DNA of 64,000 nt from Solirubrobacterales bacterium. GTDB taxonomy: Bacteria; Actinomycetota; Thermoleophilia; Solirubrobacterales; Solirubrobacteraceae. Made by a program: the position numbers and the translations under genes. The stretch is from the NCBI GenBank assembly GCA_003138355.1, contig PLFX01000026.1, positions 46,686-110,685 on the forward strand, read 5' to 3'. The notes under the pieces were generated by a model. That model was not told the DNA's origin and ran no database searches. It was given only the letters and a program-made list of their open reading frames with translations. Numbering within the stretch: position 1 is the first letter of the stretch; each line of letters begins with the position of its first letter. This document shows, one piece after another, positions 1 to 12,193 of this stretch.

Positions 1-326
1 TAGACGACGCGCGTGTACTCCCCGACGTCGGCGAAGTTGCGCAGCGCCTGGATCCCGCCGGCGGTCGCGCAGGCGCCGATCGTGATCAGCGCGCCCGACT
101 GCTCGCGCACCTCGTGGATGCGCTCGGCATCGTGCAGGTTCGTGATCGAGCCCTCGACGATCGAGACGTCGTAGGGCCCCTCGACCACCTCGCTCGTCGC
201 CTCGAGGAAGTAGGCGATGTCGATCTGCCCGGCGAGCGCGAGCAGATCGTCCTCGCAGTCGAGCAGGCTGAGCTGGCAGCCGTCGCAGGACGAGAACTTC
301 CAAACGGCAACCTTTGCCTTGGCCAT
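1..326 (-). CDS. hydD: NiFe hydrogenase small (delta) subunit, partial at left edge
   Basis: This is the N-terminal 108 residues of a cytoplasmic NiFe hydrogenase small subunit, which carries the proximal Fe-S cluster and passes electrons to the active-site large subunit. The start [20 protein letters not shown] contains the CxxC ligand pair, and a GAC motif ([11 protein letters not shown]) lies near residue 90. No twin-arginine signal is present, as expected for soluble group 3 enzymes. The ATG overlaps the stop of the gamma-subunit gene (TGATG), so the two are translationally coupled. The rest of the gene and the expected large subunit lie outside the window. Family assignment is strong; the group 3b placement follows from the beta and gamma genes upstream. 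Confidence 0.9.
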   Translation of the reverse strand, partial: MAKAKVAVWKFSSCDGCQLSLLDCEDDLLALAGQIDIAYFLEATSEVVEGPYDVSIVEGSITNLHDAERIHEVREQSGALITIGACATAGGIQALRNFADVGEYTRVV

Positions 327-1195
327 CAGACGTCCCTCAGTTGGAGCCAGTGGGCGAGCGTCTGCCAGTCGAAGACCGGGCCGTCACGGCAGAGCAGCCA
401 GGGACCGAGTTGGCAGTGTCCGCAGTGACCGATGCCGCACTGCATGTTGCGCTCGGTCGACACGTACAGCTGCTCGCCGTCGATGCCGAAGTCCGCGAGC
501 GCAAGCGCCGTCAGGCGCATCATGATCTCGGGACCGCAGGTCAGGCCGGCGAAGCTCGCCGTGAGCCGTGCGCGGCCAATCAGCCGCGTGACAACCCCAA
601 CGTGACCGAGCCACTCCGGCCCCGCGCTGTCGACCGTCGCGTGGACCTCGAAGCCTTCCTCGCGCCAGCGCTCGAGCTCGTCGACGTAGAGCATCTGGCT
701 CGCCGTGCGCGCGCCATAGAGCAGCACGAGTCTGCCGTAGCGCTCGCGGTTGGCGATCATCGCGAGGATTGCCGGGCGCAGCGGCGCGAGCCCGATCCCG
801 CCCGCGGCGACGACAACGTCGCGGCCTTCGAGCAGCTCGACCGGCCAGGAGTTGCCAAACGGCCCGCGAACGCCAAGCACCTGACCCGGCTGGGCCTTGC
901 AGATCGCCTGCGTCGCAAGCCCAACGGAGCGAACGGTGTGTACGAGCACGTCGGGCTCGCCGGGGTCGCCGCTGATCGAAATCGGGACCTCGCCCGAGCC
1001 GCCGGCCTCGATCATCGTGAACTGGCCTGGCGCGAAGTGCAGCCCGGCGTCGTCGGCAACCGAGGTCAGCTCGAGCGTCCACGTGTCGCTCGTGTCCTGG
1101 CGCTTCGAGCGCACTACGAACGGCTCCGGGACCATCGGCCCGGGCTCGTCGTGGCGCTCGCGCTCAGGCGGTGACTTCAGACTTGCCATAGACAT
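326..1195 (-). CDS. hydG: Hydrogenase gamma subunit, FAD/NAD(P)-binding oxidoreductase
   Basis: A 289-residue ferredoxin-NADP reductase-like protein that moves electrons between NAD(P)H and the hydrogenase Fe-S chain. A flavin-binding barrel is followed by the NAD(P)-binding part ([17 protein letters not shown]) and ends in a 2Fe-2S cysteine cluster, [12 protein letters not shown] plus a later Cys (LLCRDGPVF), typical of sulfhydrogenase gamma and dihydroorotate dehydrogenase electron-transfer subunits. The chosen start overlaps the preceding gene by 32 nt. An internal ATG at 1135 (MVPEPF) would avoid the overlap and is also plausible. It sits in the four-gene hydrogenase operon. Confidence 0.88.
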   Translation of the reverse strand: MSMASLKSPPERERHDEPGPMVPEPFVVRSKRQDTSDTWTLELTSVADDAGLHFAPGQFTMIEAGGSGEVPISISGDPGEPDVLVHTVRSVGLATQAICKAQPGQVLGVRGPFGNSWPVELLEGRDVVVAAGGIGLAPLRPAILAMIANRERYGRLVLLYGARTASQMLYVDELERWREEGFEVHATVDSAGPEWLGHVGVVTRLIGRARLTASFAGLTCGPEIMMRLTALALADFGIDGEQLYVSTERNMQCGIGHCGHCQLGPWLLCRDGPVFDWQTLAHWLQLRDV

Positions 1196-1617
1196 CGAGT
1201 AGTTGGAAACGGGTCGCCTGGAGGCGACTGATTACGTTGGCGGCGAAGCGCGACATCAGCTGGTAGCCGAGCTCGTGGTCCTCCGCCACCTTGCCGCGCA
1301 GGCAGGCCGCGTCGAACTCGATCAGCTCGCACGCCTCGAGCGCGCGGGCGTCGAGCTGCCAGCGGTAGGGAGCGAACAGCCAGGACCAGCCAACCACCTC
1401 GCCGTGCTCGAGCGTCTCAATTCTTAATGGGCCGCGGCCAGGTGCATGCACTTCGAGCGCGACTAAGCCGCGGCGGATGAGGAAGAAGTGATCAGCCGGA
1501 TCGCCCTCCGCGAACAGCATCTCGCCAGCTCCGATGTGACGGTTGCGCCCGCAGCCGCCGATCAGCTTCAGCTGCTCCTCCGACAACCCGGCGAACGTCG
1601 GGACGTGTGCGATTAGC

Positions 1618-1634
<17 letters not shown>
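1164..1634 (-). CDS. Cyclic nucleotide-binding (Crp-like) domain protein in hydrogenase operon
   Basis: A 156-residue protein that is essentially one cNMP-binding beta-roll: [21 protein letters not shown], then a phosphate-binding-cassette-like stretch around [11 protein letters not shown]. No C-terminal helix-turn-helix is present, so it is not a normal Crp/Fnr transcription factor. It overlaps the beta-subunit gene by 17 nt and the gamma-subunit gene by 32 nt, so it should be made together with the enzyme. Its position suggests a regulatory or accessory role on the hydrogenase complex; that is inference. The ligand cannot be told from sequence. Confidence 0.8.
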
Positions 1635-2763
<1,129 letters not shown>

Positions 2764-2820
2764 CTGTCTCGATTATTCTCGCCTGTCTTGGGGCGGAGTT
2801 GTGGTTTTCCCGTGATACGG

Positions 2821-3738
2821 CTACGGAACCGGCCCTGCCAGCGTGGTGGGCGTGCGCCCGAGGCGTTCAGGATCGAAGGCAGCGATCAGGTCGCGAGCCC
2901 CGAGCCGTGCCCCGGGTGAAGCCAGCCCGGCGCTGGCGGCGAGGAAGCCGACGACTTGCGCGGGGCTCTCGCCGGCGGCGAGGCGCTCCTCGAGCGTGAC
3001 CGCGCCGTGGCGCTTGGCGAGCCGGCGGCCATCCGGGCCGAGGATCAGCGGGACGTGTACGTAGCGCGGGACCGGAAGCCCGAGCAGCTGGGCAAGCAGC
3101 ACCTGTCGGGGCGTCGATTCGAGGAGGTCATCGCCGCGGACGACCTCGCCGATGCGCCGATCGGCATCATCGACGACGACCGCGAGGTTGTATGCCGGAA
3201 CGTCGTCGCCGCGCCAGAGGACGAAGTCGTCGACCGCCCGGGCCTGCGCGCCGTGCAGACGGTCCGTGAAGGACACCGTCGTCGCGCGCGCGTCAAGGCG
3301 CCACGCGCGCGGCGCAGACGCACGCCGGCGCGCCGCACGCTCGCTCTGCGAAAGCGCGCGACAGGTGCCGCGGTAGGCGCCACTACGATTGCCGACGTGC
3401 GGCGCGGACGCGGCGAGCCGCACCTCCGTCCGTGTACACCAGCAGGGGTACGCGCGGCCTGCGCGGCGCAACTCTTCGGAGGCCTCGCGGTGGCGCTCCC
3501 GGCGCGCGCTCTGGCGGACGATCTGCCCGTCCCAGTCGAGGCCGATCGCGCGCAGCTCGCGCAGTTGGGCGCGCTCGTGCTCGGGACGGGAGCGCTGTGG
3601 GTCGAGATCCTCGATCCGCAGCAGGAAGCGCCCCCCGTGCGAGCGTGCGAAGAGCCAGGCGATCAGCGCCGTACGGAGGTTGCCGAGGTGCAGTGGTCCG
3701 CTCGGACTCGGTGCATAACGGCCGTCGTGCTCGCCCAC
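2821..3738 (-). CDS. gluQRS: Glutamyl-Q tRNA(Asp) synthetase
   Basis: A 305-residue truncated glutamyl-tRNA synthetase paralogue without an anticodon-binding domain. Family members attach glutamate to queuosine at position 34 of tRNA(Asp). Visible are YAPSPSGPLHLGNLRTAL (HIGH-like), a zinc motif PCWCTR...YRGTC, and the KMSKS-like RRLAKRHGA. The reading frame stays open well upstream into the divergent sigma gene, but homology begins just after the GTG at 3738 (VGEHDGRYAPSPSG), so I start there. CATCCT stands 6 nt before this GTG, matching the leaderless pattern seen elsewhere in the window. Confidence 0.88.
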   Translation of the reverse strand: MGEHDGRYAPSPSGPLHLGNLRTALIAWLFARSHGGRFLLRIEDLDPQRSRPEHERAQLRELRAIGLDWDGQIVRQSARRERHREASEELRRAGRAYPCWCTRTEVRLAASAPHVGNRSGAYRGTCRALSQSERAARRRASAPRAWRLDARATTVSFTDRLHGAQARAVDDFVLWRGDDVPAYNLAVVVDDADRRIGEVVRGDDLLESTPRQVLLAQLLGLPVPRYVHVPLILGPDGRRLAKRHGAVTLEERLAAGESPAQVVGFLAASAGLASPGARLGARDLIAAFDPERLGRTPTTLAGPVP

Positions 3739-3744
3739 CGCGCC

Positions 3745-3750
3745 AGGATG
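3745..3750 (-). promoter_or_regulatory. Putative -10 box (CATCCT) of gluQRS
   Basis: CATCCT lies 6 nt upstream of the GTG start and no Shine-Dalgarno sequence is present, so a leaderless transcript is inferred. It lies within the 48-nt gap to the divergent sigma gene. Confidence 0.4.
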
Positions 3751-3774
3751 GCAGCTGCGGTGCGCCGCGGCCGC

Positions 3775-3780
3775 TACAGT
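3775..3780 (+). promoter_or_regulatory. Putative -10 box (TACAGT) of the ECF sigma gene
   Basis: TACAGT fits TANNNT and ends 6 nt before the GTG at 3787. It supports that GTG over the ATG at 3748 as the true start. Confidence 0.5.
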
Positions 3781-3786
3781 CGCCTG

Positions 3787-4314
3787 GTGCTGGATCCGGA
3801 CTCGCTCGCGGCTCACACAGATCGGCTCTACCGTGCCGCCTGGGCGTTGTGTGGCTCGCCCCACGATGCCGAGGATCTCGTGCAGGAGACGTTCGCACGC
3901 GTGCTCGCGCGCCCACGGATCTTGCGCGGCGAGAACGAGCTCGCCTACCTTATGCATGCGCTGCGCAACACGTTCCTCAGCGACCGTCGGAAGGCGGCGC
4001 GGCGGCCCTCGATCGTGGCCACGGCGATCGAGGATCTCCCGCTCGAGGCGAGCGACCCGCGCACAGCGCCTGAAGCGGCACTGGCCGCGAGCGAGGTGCT
4101 CGCCGCGGTTGCGCAACTCGAGGAGAGCTTCCGCTTGGCGCTGATCGCCGTCGACATCGTCGGTCTCTCCTATGCCGAGGCCGCGCGCGCCCTCGGTACG
4201 CGAGAGGCAACAATCACGACGCGGCTCTACCGAGCCCGGCAGCGGCTGGCGCGTCAGCTCGCACCGACCGACCGGGAAGGAACCACCCCCGCCGTGCGTC
4301 TTAGAGACGAATGA
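3787..4314 (+). CDS. ECF-type RNA polymerase sigma factor
   Basis: A 175-residue extracytoplasmic-function sigma factor. Region 2 is visible as LYRAAWALCGSPHDAEDLVQ (about residues 10-30) with the usual DAEDLVQETF core. Region 4 with its helix-turn-helix is near the end (SYAEAARALGTREATITTRL YRARQRL). A GTG preceded by a TANNNT box is the preferred start; an ATG 39 nt upstream is the alternative. The stop overlaps the start of the next gene as ATGA, the usual coupling of a sigma factor to its membrane anti-sigma partner. Target genes cannot be read from the window. Confidence 0.87.
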   Translation: MLDPDSLAAHTDRLYRAAWALCGSPHDAEDLVQETFARVLARPRILRGENELAYLMHALRNTFLSDRRKAARRPSIVATAIEDLPLEASDPRTAPEAALAASEVLAAVAQLEESFRLALIAVDIVGLSYAEAARALGTREATITTRLYRARQRLARQLAPTDREGTTPAVRLRDE

Positions 4315-5060
4315 TCTTGCGCGCTAACAAGAAGGCTGCGGAACAGGCCGCGATCACGCGGCTTGCGGACGGCAGCGCGACCGAGGCCGAGCGGGCGCGG
4401 CTCGAGGCCGCCGTGGCGCGCTCGCCGGAGCTCGCCGCGGAGCTTGCCGAGCAGCGCCGGGTGGTCGCGATGCTCGCCTCGCTCGACGTTGGCGCGCCGG
4501 CGAGCCTGCATCAGCGCCTCGTCGCGCCTGAGCCGCCCACGGCGCGCCGGCGCGCGCGGCCGACCAGCCGTATCGCGATCGTGACGGTCGTTCTGATCGC
4601 GCTCCTCGTATTCGCGATCGCCCGACCGGTCGGGCACGCGAACGTGCGCAGCGTCGTCGCGATCGCGCTCGCGACCGGTGACGGCGTTCCCCCGGGGGTG
4701 AGCTCGCACGACCACGCGCTGCTCGGCGTCGCGATCGACCGGGTGGCGTTCCCCAACTGGTCCACTCGCGGCTGGCGGACCAGCGGCTCGCGGATCGACA
4801 CGCTCGGCGGCCAGCACGTCGAGACCGTCTATTACACCGCCGAAGGCTATGAGCGCGTTGGCTACGCGATCGTCGGTGGCGCCGCGCTGCGTATCACCGG
4901 CGCGCGGCGTGCGGCGACGCGTGGCGGCGTCAGCTACTGGACGATCCCCGACGGCAGGGCGAGCGTCGTCACCTGGCGTCGCGACGGCCACACCTGTGTG
5001 CTCGCTTCGCGCCACGCGCCGGTCAGCGCCTTGATCGCGCTGGCTTCGGTGAGCGCCTAG
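4311..5060 (+). CDS. Probable membrane anti-sigma factor
   Basis: A 249-residue single-pass membrane protein directly coupled to the ECF sigma gene. The N-terminal part is cytoplasmic and helical (ADGSATEAERARLEAAVARS, the usual anti-sigma-like layout). A hydrophobic segment, IAIVTVVLIALLVFAIA, lies at about residues 88-104, followed by an extracytoplasmic domain of about 140 residues. I see no zinc H-x3-C-x2-C motif, so this is not a ZAS-type anti-sigma. Function is inferred from gene order and topology, since the sequence itself is not diagnostic. The external part is expected to sense an envelope or redox signal. Confidence 0.7.
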   Translation: MILRANKKAAEQAAITRLADGSATEAERARLEAAVARSPELAAELAEQRRVVAMLASLDVGAPASLHQRLVAPEPPTARRRARPTSRIAIVTVVLIALLVFAIARPVGHANVRSVVAIALATGDGVPPGVSSHDHALLGVAIDRVAFPNWSTRGWRTSGSRIDTLGGQHVETVYYTAEGYERVGYAIVGGAALRITGARRAATRGGVSYWTIPDGRASVVTWRRDGHTCVLASRHAPVSALIALASVSA

Positions 5061-5189
5061 GCCAGGGCTGACGGGCCCGATCCCGCGCGGAGTCGTCATC
5101 CTCGCGGGCTCGAGATGCGCTCGCTCTCGCGCGGCGCTCTGGCTTCGACGTTGCTCCCGGTGCGCGCGACGCGGTACAACACGCGCGCG

Positions 5190-6029
5190 ATGAGCAGCCG
5201 AGAAGGCCGTCCCAGCACGGCTCAGCAGGCCGGTCCCGCGACGGCTACGCCGGCGCCGCTGGCGTGCATCGATGGCGTGCTCACCCCCCTTGCCGAGGCA
5301 CGGATCCCCGTCAGCGACGAGGGTCTCGTGCGCGGCGATGGAGTGTTCGAGGTCATTCGACTCTACGACGGGGTGCCGTTCGCGCTCGAGCGCCACCTCG
5401 CGCGACTGGCGAACTCGGCCGCGGGACTGCGGCTCCCCCTCGACATTGAGGCGGTGCGCGCGGACATCGAGAGGATCCTCGCCGAGCCCAACCCGGGCGG
5501 CGCACTGCTGCGACTGATCGTGACGCGCGGCGGCCGGCGGATCGCCATGCTCGAGGCGCTGCCCGTGCTTGGCGAAAGCGTCGCACTCGCGAGCGTCACC
5601 TACTCACCGACACGCGTGCTCGACGGGGTCAAGTCGCTCTCCTATGCGGCGAACATGCTCGCCTCGCGGCTCGCTCGCGAGCGCGGCTTCGACGAGGCGT
5701 TGCTCGTGAGCCCGCACCGACGCGTTCTCGAATGCCCGACGGCGTCGTTCTTTGCGGTCGAGGCGGGCGCGATCGTCACCCCGCCCCTGTCGGAGCGCAT
5801 TCTCGATTCGATCACTCGTGCACTGGTGCTCGAGCTCGCCGATGTCGATGAGCAGCCGATCACGGTCGACGAGCTCGAGTCGATCGACGAGGCTTTCATC
5901 GCTTCGTCGGTCGCGGAGGTCATGCCGGTGCGAAGGATCGACGAGCGCGAGCTCCCGGCACCGGGTCCGCTCACGCTCGGCCTTGCCACGGCGCTGCGCG
6001 CGCGGATCGCAGCGGTCACGGCGGGCTGA
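5190..6029 (+). CDS. Class IV PLP-dependent aminotransferase (IlvE/PabC-like)
   Basis: A 279-residue fold-type IV PLP enzyme, either a branched-chain or D-amino acid aminotransferase or an aminodeoxychorismate lyase. Family marks are DEGLVRGDGVFEVIRLYDG near the N terminus, the lysine region GVKSLSYAANMLASRLARE, and a phosphate-loop equivalent ECPTASFFAVE. In typical BCATs that last motif reads E-G-(S/T)-x-S-N, so the Cys-Pro here is unusual. I chose the ATG at 5190 because homology starts about 30 residues later; an in-frame start at 5115 would add a tail with no visible family features. Its stop overlaps the next start (TGATG). Substrate cannot be assigned. Confidence 0.8.
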   Translation: MSSREGRPSTAQQAGPATATPAPLACIDGVLTPLAEARIPVSDEGLVRGDGVFEVIRLYDGVPFALERHLARLANSAAGLRLPLDIEAVRADIERILAEPNPGGALLRLIVTRGGRRIAMLEALPVLGESVALASVTYSPTRVLDGVKSLSYAANMLASRLARERGFDEALLVSPHRRVLECPTASFFAVEAGAIVTPPLSERILDSITRALVLELADVDEQPITVDELESIDEAFIASSVAEVMPVRRIDERELPAPGPLTLGLATALRARIAAVTAG

Positions 6030-7090
6030 TGCGCGTCGCGACCGTGCTCGGCAACCGGCCGCAGTTCGTCAAGGCCTCGGCCGTCTCGCGCCAGCTGCGC
6101 ACTCGCCACGAGGAGATCCTGATTCATACAGGACAGCACCACGACGCCGATCTGTCCACGGTCTTCTTCGAAGAGCTCGAGCTCCCGCCGCCCGAGCACG
6201 AGCTCCGCGTCGCCGGTGCGAGCAACTCCTCGCAGCTCGCGCGAATGCTGCGAAAGCTCGCGCCGCTCTTGGCGAAGCTCCACCCCGACGCGGTTCTCGT
6301 CTATGGCGATACGAACTCGACGCTCGCCGGCGCACTTGGCGCCGCCGATCTCGGTATCCCCCTGGTGCACGTCGAGGCCGGAATGCGCTCTTTCGACCGC
6401 GCCATGCCGGAGGAGCGAAACCGCGTGCTCACCGATCAGCTTGCAAGCCTCCTGCTCTGCTCGAGCGAGCGCGCTGCCGCACAGCTGCACAAGGAGCAGG
6501 CTCCGGGCGAGGTGGTCGTGGTTGGCGACGTGATGGTGGATGTGGCGCTCGCGACGCGCGAGCGCGTGGCGGCGTTGGGTGAGAGCGTGCTCCGCCAGTT
6601 CGGCCTGCGATCGGGCGAGTACCTGCTCGCGACGGCGCACCGCGCCGGCAACGTCGACGACCGCGAACATCTCAGTGCGTTCGTCGATCTGCTCGAGAAC
6701 CTCGACCGCCCCGTCCTGCTGCCGCTGCACCCGCGGACGCGCACGCGTCTGCGCCAGCACGGATTGCTCGCACGCGCCAAGCGCGCCGCGCTCCTTGCGG
6801 CGCCATTGGGATACCTCGAGTTTGCGACGCTCCTCCACCATGCGCGGGCGGTGCTGACGGATTCGGGAGGCGTCCAAAAGGAGGCCTACCTCGCGCGCGT
6901 TCCCTGCGTCACGCTACGCGGTGAGACTGAGTGGACGGAGACCGTCGCCACCGGCTGGAACACGCTCGTCGGTCTCGACGGCGCCGCAGCGCGCGCCGCG
7001 CTGGCCAAGCCGGCGCCATCGGCGCACCCGCACCTTTACGGTGACGGCCGCGCGGCCGAGCGCGTCGTCGCGGCGATCGCGCAGCACTGA
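6029..7090 (+). CDS. wecB: UDP-N-acetylglucosamine 2-epimerase (non-hydrolysing)
   Basis: A 353-residue cytoplasmic epimerase that interconverts UDP-GlcNAc and UDP-ManNAc for cell-surface polysaccharides. Family motifs are plain: GNRPQFVKASAVS at the N terminus, VYGDTNSTLAGALGA, HVEAGMRSFDRAMPEERNR with the catalytic acidic and arginine residues, LTDSGGVQKEAYL, and CVTLRGETEWTET near the C terminus. It is coupled to the upstream aminotransferase through TGATG. No other envelope-sugar genes are adjacent, so the end product is unknown. Confidence 0.92.
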   Translation: MRVATVLGNRPQFVKASAVSRQLRTRHEEILIHTGQHHDADLSTVFFEELELPPPEHELRVAGASNSSQLARMLRKLAPLLAKLHPDAVLVYGDTNSTLAGALGAADLGIPLVHVEAGMRSFDRAMPEERNRVLTDQLASLLLCSSERAAAQLHKEQAPGEVVVVGDVMVDVALATRERVAALGESVLRQFGLRSGEYLLATAHRAGNVDDREHLSAFVDLLENLDRPVLLPLHPRTRTRLRQHGLLARAKRAALLAAPLGYLEFATLLHHARAVLTDSGGVQKEAYLARVPCVTLRGETEWTETVATGWNTLVGLDGAAARAALAKPAPSAHPHLYGDGRAAERVVAAIAQH

Positions 7091-7105
7091 GCTGCGGCGT
7101 TGCCT

Positions 7106-7128
7106 AGGCGCGCCGGGGAACGGCGCCT
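7106..7128. terminator. Possible hairpin between convergent wecB and GNAT gene
   Basis: AGGCGC and GCGCCT form a 6-bp stem around an 11-nt loop in the 117-nt convergent gap. There is no T-run, and assignment as a terminator rests on position only. Confidence 0.3.
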
Positions 7129-7207
7129 GCGCTCAGCTCGCTTCCGGCCGGTGTGCTGTCGTCGACGACGCCGACCGCCAACGTCGAGCGCCGGCGCCGC
7201 CGGCACC

Positions 7208-9820
<2,613 letters not shown>

Positions 9821-9827
9821 GTCTTCG

Positions 9828-9833
9828 AGGATA
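9828..9833 (-). promoter_or_regulatory. -10 box (TATCCT) of the helicase-loader gene
   Basis: TATCCT ends 7 nt before the ATG at 9820; no ribosome binding site lies between. Leaderless start inferred. Confidence 0.55.
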
Positions 9834-9888
9834 GGGCGCGGGGCGGCGGGGTCGTCGGGCGAAGACGCCAGTTTGCGTCAACGAGTCG

Positions 9889-9894
9889 TATCGT
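9889..9894 (+). promoter_or_regulatory. -10 box (TATCGT) of the RimJ-like gene
   Basis: TATCGT ends 6 nt before the GTG at 9901, giving a leaderless start. It is 55 bp from the divergent loader promoter. Confidence 0.5.
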
Positions 9895-9900
9895 CAAGGC

Positions 9901-10464
9901 GTGTCAGAGCTGCGCTATCCGGACCGGCCGCTCGCCGATGAGGTCGTGCTGCTGCGACCGTGGGCGGAGCTCGAGGTCCCGGCGGCACTGCTCGCGCGCG
10001 GCGAATCCGTGGATCAATTCGAATGGCCGGACGAGGCGAGCATCACGGCGCGGGCGGCGCGCCGTTTCTTCCTCGAGCAGGAGGAAGCGCGCCGGCGCGG
10101 GGAGGAGCTCCACTTCGCCTTCGTCGAGCCGGCAAGTCCGGCGAGGGTGATCGGCGGCGGCTCGCTTTACGCGATCGAACGCGGCCACGGACGTGCGTCC
10201 GTCGGCTACTGGGTCCTGCCCGAGGCGCGCGGGCACGGAATCGCCACTCACGCCGTGCGCCTGCTCGCGCGCCACGCGTTCGCGAAGCTCGAGATCGCGC
10301 GCCTCGAGTTGACCTGCGGGCCCGACAACGAGGCCTCCCAGCGCGTCGCCGAGCACTGCGGCTTCACGCGCGAAGGAGTGCTGCGCGGCCACGTCCCCTA
10401 CCGCGGCGGCCGGCGCGACACAGTGATGTTCAGCCTGCTCGCGGGCGAGCTGCTCACGCCGTGA
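9901..10464 (+). CDS. GNAT family N-acetyltransferase, RimJ/RimL-like
   Basis: A 187-residue acetyltransferase. The order of elements matches RimJ/RimL-type GNATs: an N-terminal VVLLRPWAELEVPA strand/helix, YAIERGHGRASVGYWVLPEA, the CoA loop RGHGIATHAVRLLARHAF, and the end motif ASQRVAEHCGFTREGVLRGH. Members acetylate ribosomal proteins, small molecules or antibiotics; the target here is not predictable. The GTG start is supported by the TATCGT box just upstream. It converges on dnaB with a strong hairpin between them. Confidence 0.85.
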   Translation: MSELRYPDRPLADEVVLLRPWAELEVPAALLARGESVDQFEWPDEASITARAARRFFLEQEEARRRGEELHFAFVEPASPARVIGGGSLYAIERGHGRASVGYWVLPEARGHGIATHAVRLLARHAFAKLEIARLELTCGPDNEASQRVAEHCGFTREGVLRGHVPYRGGRRDTVMFSLLAGELLTP

Positions 10465-10519
10465 GGCGCGCGGGCGGGCGTTACGCGCCGCCAACAACCA
10501 CCAGAGCGCTGCTCGGCTT

Positions 10520-10554
10520 CACGCGATTGACCCGCTCCGCGGGTCAATCGCGTG
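10520..10554. terminator. Strong bidirectional hairpin between GNAT gene and dnaB
   Basis: Two perfect 16-nt arms (CACGCGATTGACCCGC and its complement) surround a TCC loop. The last codons and the TGA stop of dnaB sit inside one arm. No T-run follows, so if it terminates transcription it does so through stem strength. Confidence 0.6.
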
Positions 10555-11920
10555 AGTAAGACATGAAGCGCGGGTACTCGGGCAGGAACGTCAGCGTCAC
10601 GGTGCCGAGCGCGCCGTTGCGGTGCTTTGAGATCAAGAGGTCCGCCTCGCCGGGGCGCTCGGAGTCCTGGTTGTAGTAGTCGTCGCGGTAGATGAAGATC
10701 ACGACGTCGGCGTCCTGTTCGACGGCGCCCGACTCGCGTAGATCCGATAGCAGCGGCCGTTTGTCGGTGCGCGCCTCGACGCCGCGATTGAGCTGGGAGA
10801 GGGCGATCACCGGGACGCGCAGCTCGCCCGCGAGGAGCTTGAGGCCGCGCGACATCTGGCCGATCACCTCGGCGCGATTCTCGCTGCGCGTCTCGGCGCG
10901 GAGCAGCTGGAGGTAGTCGACGATCACGAGCCCAAGGCCATCGGGGTGCTGCGCGTGCAGACGGCGCGTCTTCGCGCGGATCTCGAGCAGGCCGATGTCC
11001 GAGGAGTCATCGACCCACAACGGCGCGGAGGCCAGGCGCGAGCTCGCCTTGACGATCTTCGGCCAGCGCTCCTCGCTGACGCGGCCCTTGCGCAGCTCGT
11101 CTCCCTTCACGCCCGCCTGCGAGGCGATGAAGCGCTGTGCGAGCTCGGGCTCGGACATCTCGAGGCTGAAGAGCGCGACCGGCTTGCCGAAGTTGATTGC
11201 CGCGTTCTCGGCGATGCAGGTGACGAGCGAGGACTTGCCCATCGAGGGGCGCGCGGCGATGACGATCAGGTTGCCGGGCTGGAAGCCCCCCGTGATCCCG
11301 TCGAGGTCCGCGAAGCCGGAGGGCGTGCCGGTCAGCGAGGTCCCGGCGCGCGAAAGGTCGTGGAGCTTGTCGAGCTCCTGGTGGAGCACTGAGGAGATCG
11401 AGCGGAAGTCCTGCTGGCTCTCGTCGTGGGCGACCTCGAGCACGAGCCGCTCGGCCCGCTCGCAGACCTCGCGTGCGGGCGCGCGCCTGTCGAGCACGCT
11501 CGACTGGATCTCGTAGGTGGCACCGAGCAGGCGCCGCAGCAGCGCCGTCTCCTTGACGATCTGGGCGTAGTGGCGGAGGTTCGCGACGTTCGGCACCGCC
11601 CCCGAAAGCGCCTCGACCGCCTCGGCCCCGCCGGCGCGCTCGAGCGTCCCGGCGGAGCGCAGCGCGTCGATTACCGTCAACACGTCGATCGGCTCGGACC
11701 GCTCGTACAGCCCGAGCATCGCCCCGTAGATCAGCTCATTGCGCAGGTTGTAGAAGTCCTCGCCGCGCAGTCCCTCCTCGATCACGAGCGAGTACATCGT
11801 GCGTTCCGACAAGAGGATCGCGCCGAGCACCGACTCCTCGGCCTCGATGTTGTGCGGGGGGGCGAGCGCCTGCGCGACCTTGAGCTGCGGCTTCTCGACT
11901 GCGCGGGCGGGCGTGCTCAC
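10544..11920 (-). CDS. dnaB: Replicative DNA helicase DnaB
   Basis: A 458-residue hexameric 5'-3' helicase that unwinds DNA at the fork. The N-terminal primase-interaction domain starts at PPHNIEAEESVLGAILL. The RecA-like domain has Walker A IAARPSMGKSS, the H2-type LVIVDYLQLL and a SQLNRGVEAR motif; the C terminus reads ISKHRNGALGTVTLTF. No intein interrupts it. I use the GTG at 11920, 10 nt after TACCGT; a GTG at 11932 is an alternative that would overlap that box. It follows rpsF-ssb-rpsR-rplI in the usual order but after a 273-nt gap, so it probably has its own promoter. Confidence 0.95.
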   Translation of the reverse strand: MSTPARAVEKPQLKVAQALAPPHNIEAEESVLGAILLSERTMYSLVIEEGLRGEDFYNLRNELIYGAMLGLYERSEPIDVLTVIDALRSAGTLERAGGAEAVEALSGAVPNVANLRHYAQIVKETALLRRLLGATYEIQSSVLDRRAPAREVCERAERLVLEVAHDESQQDFRSISSVLHQELDKLHDLSRAGTSLTGTPSGFADLDGITGGFQPGNLIVIAARPSMGKSSLVTCIAENAAINFGKPVALFSLEMSEPELAQRFIASQAGVKGDELRKGRVSEERWPKIVKASSRLASAPLWVDDSSDIGLLEIRAKTRRLHAQHPDGLGLVIVDYLQLLRAETRSENRAEVIGQMSRGLKLLAGELRVPVIALSQLNRGVEARTDKRPLLSDLRESGAVEQDADVVIFIYRDDYYNQDSERPGEADLLISKHRNGALGTVTLTFLPEYPRFMSYSRD

Positions 11921-12193
11921 AACTGACGTCACGGTACGGTCCCCGCCTCGCCGCGCGCAGCGCGAATACCGCACGCGCCGCCCAAATAATCTCGACAGGT
12001 AGCCTTCACGAACACTTGTTCGAGACTAGGCCCTCGCGCGGACGCGACTCCCTCAGCGTGGGTGATCTGAGCGGCGCTCGACAACGCCCTCGAGGCGGCC
12101 GAGGTGCTCATCCCATTGCAGCGTCAGGCAACCGGGTGCGCGCGCGAAAAAGAGGGCTTGTGCGGCGCGACGGCCGCCGACGGGCCGGGGTCC

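Noticed and set aside
10544..11920. Intein in dnaB
   Set aside because: The helicase core is continuous from Walker A to the C terminus.
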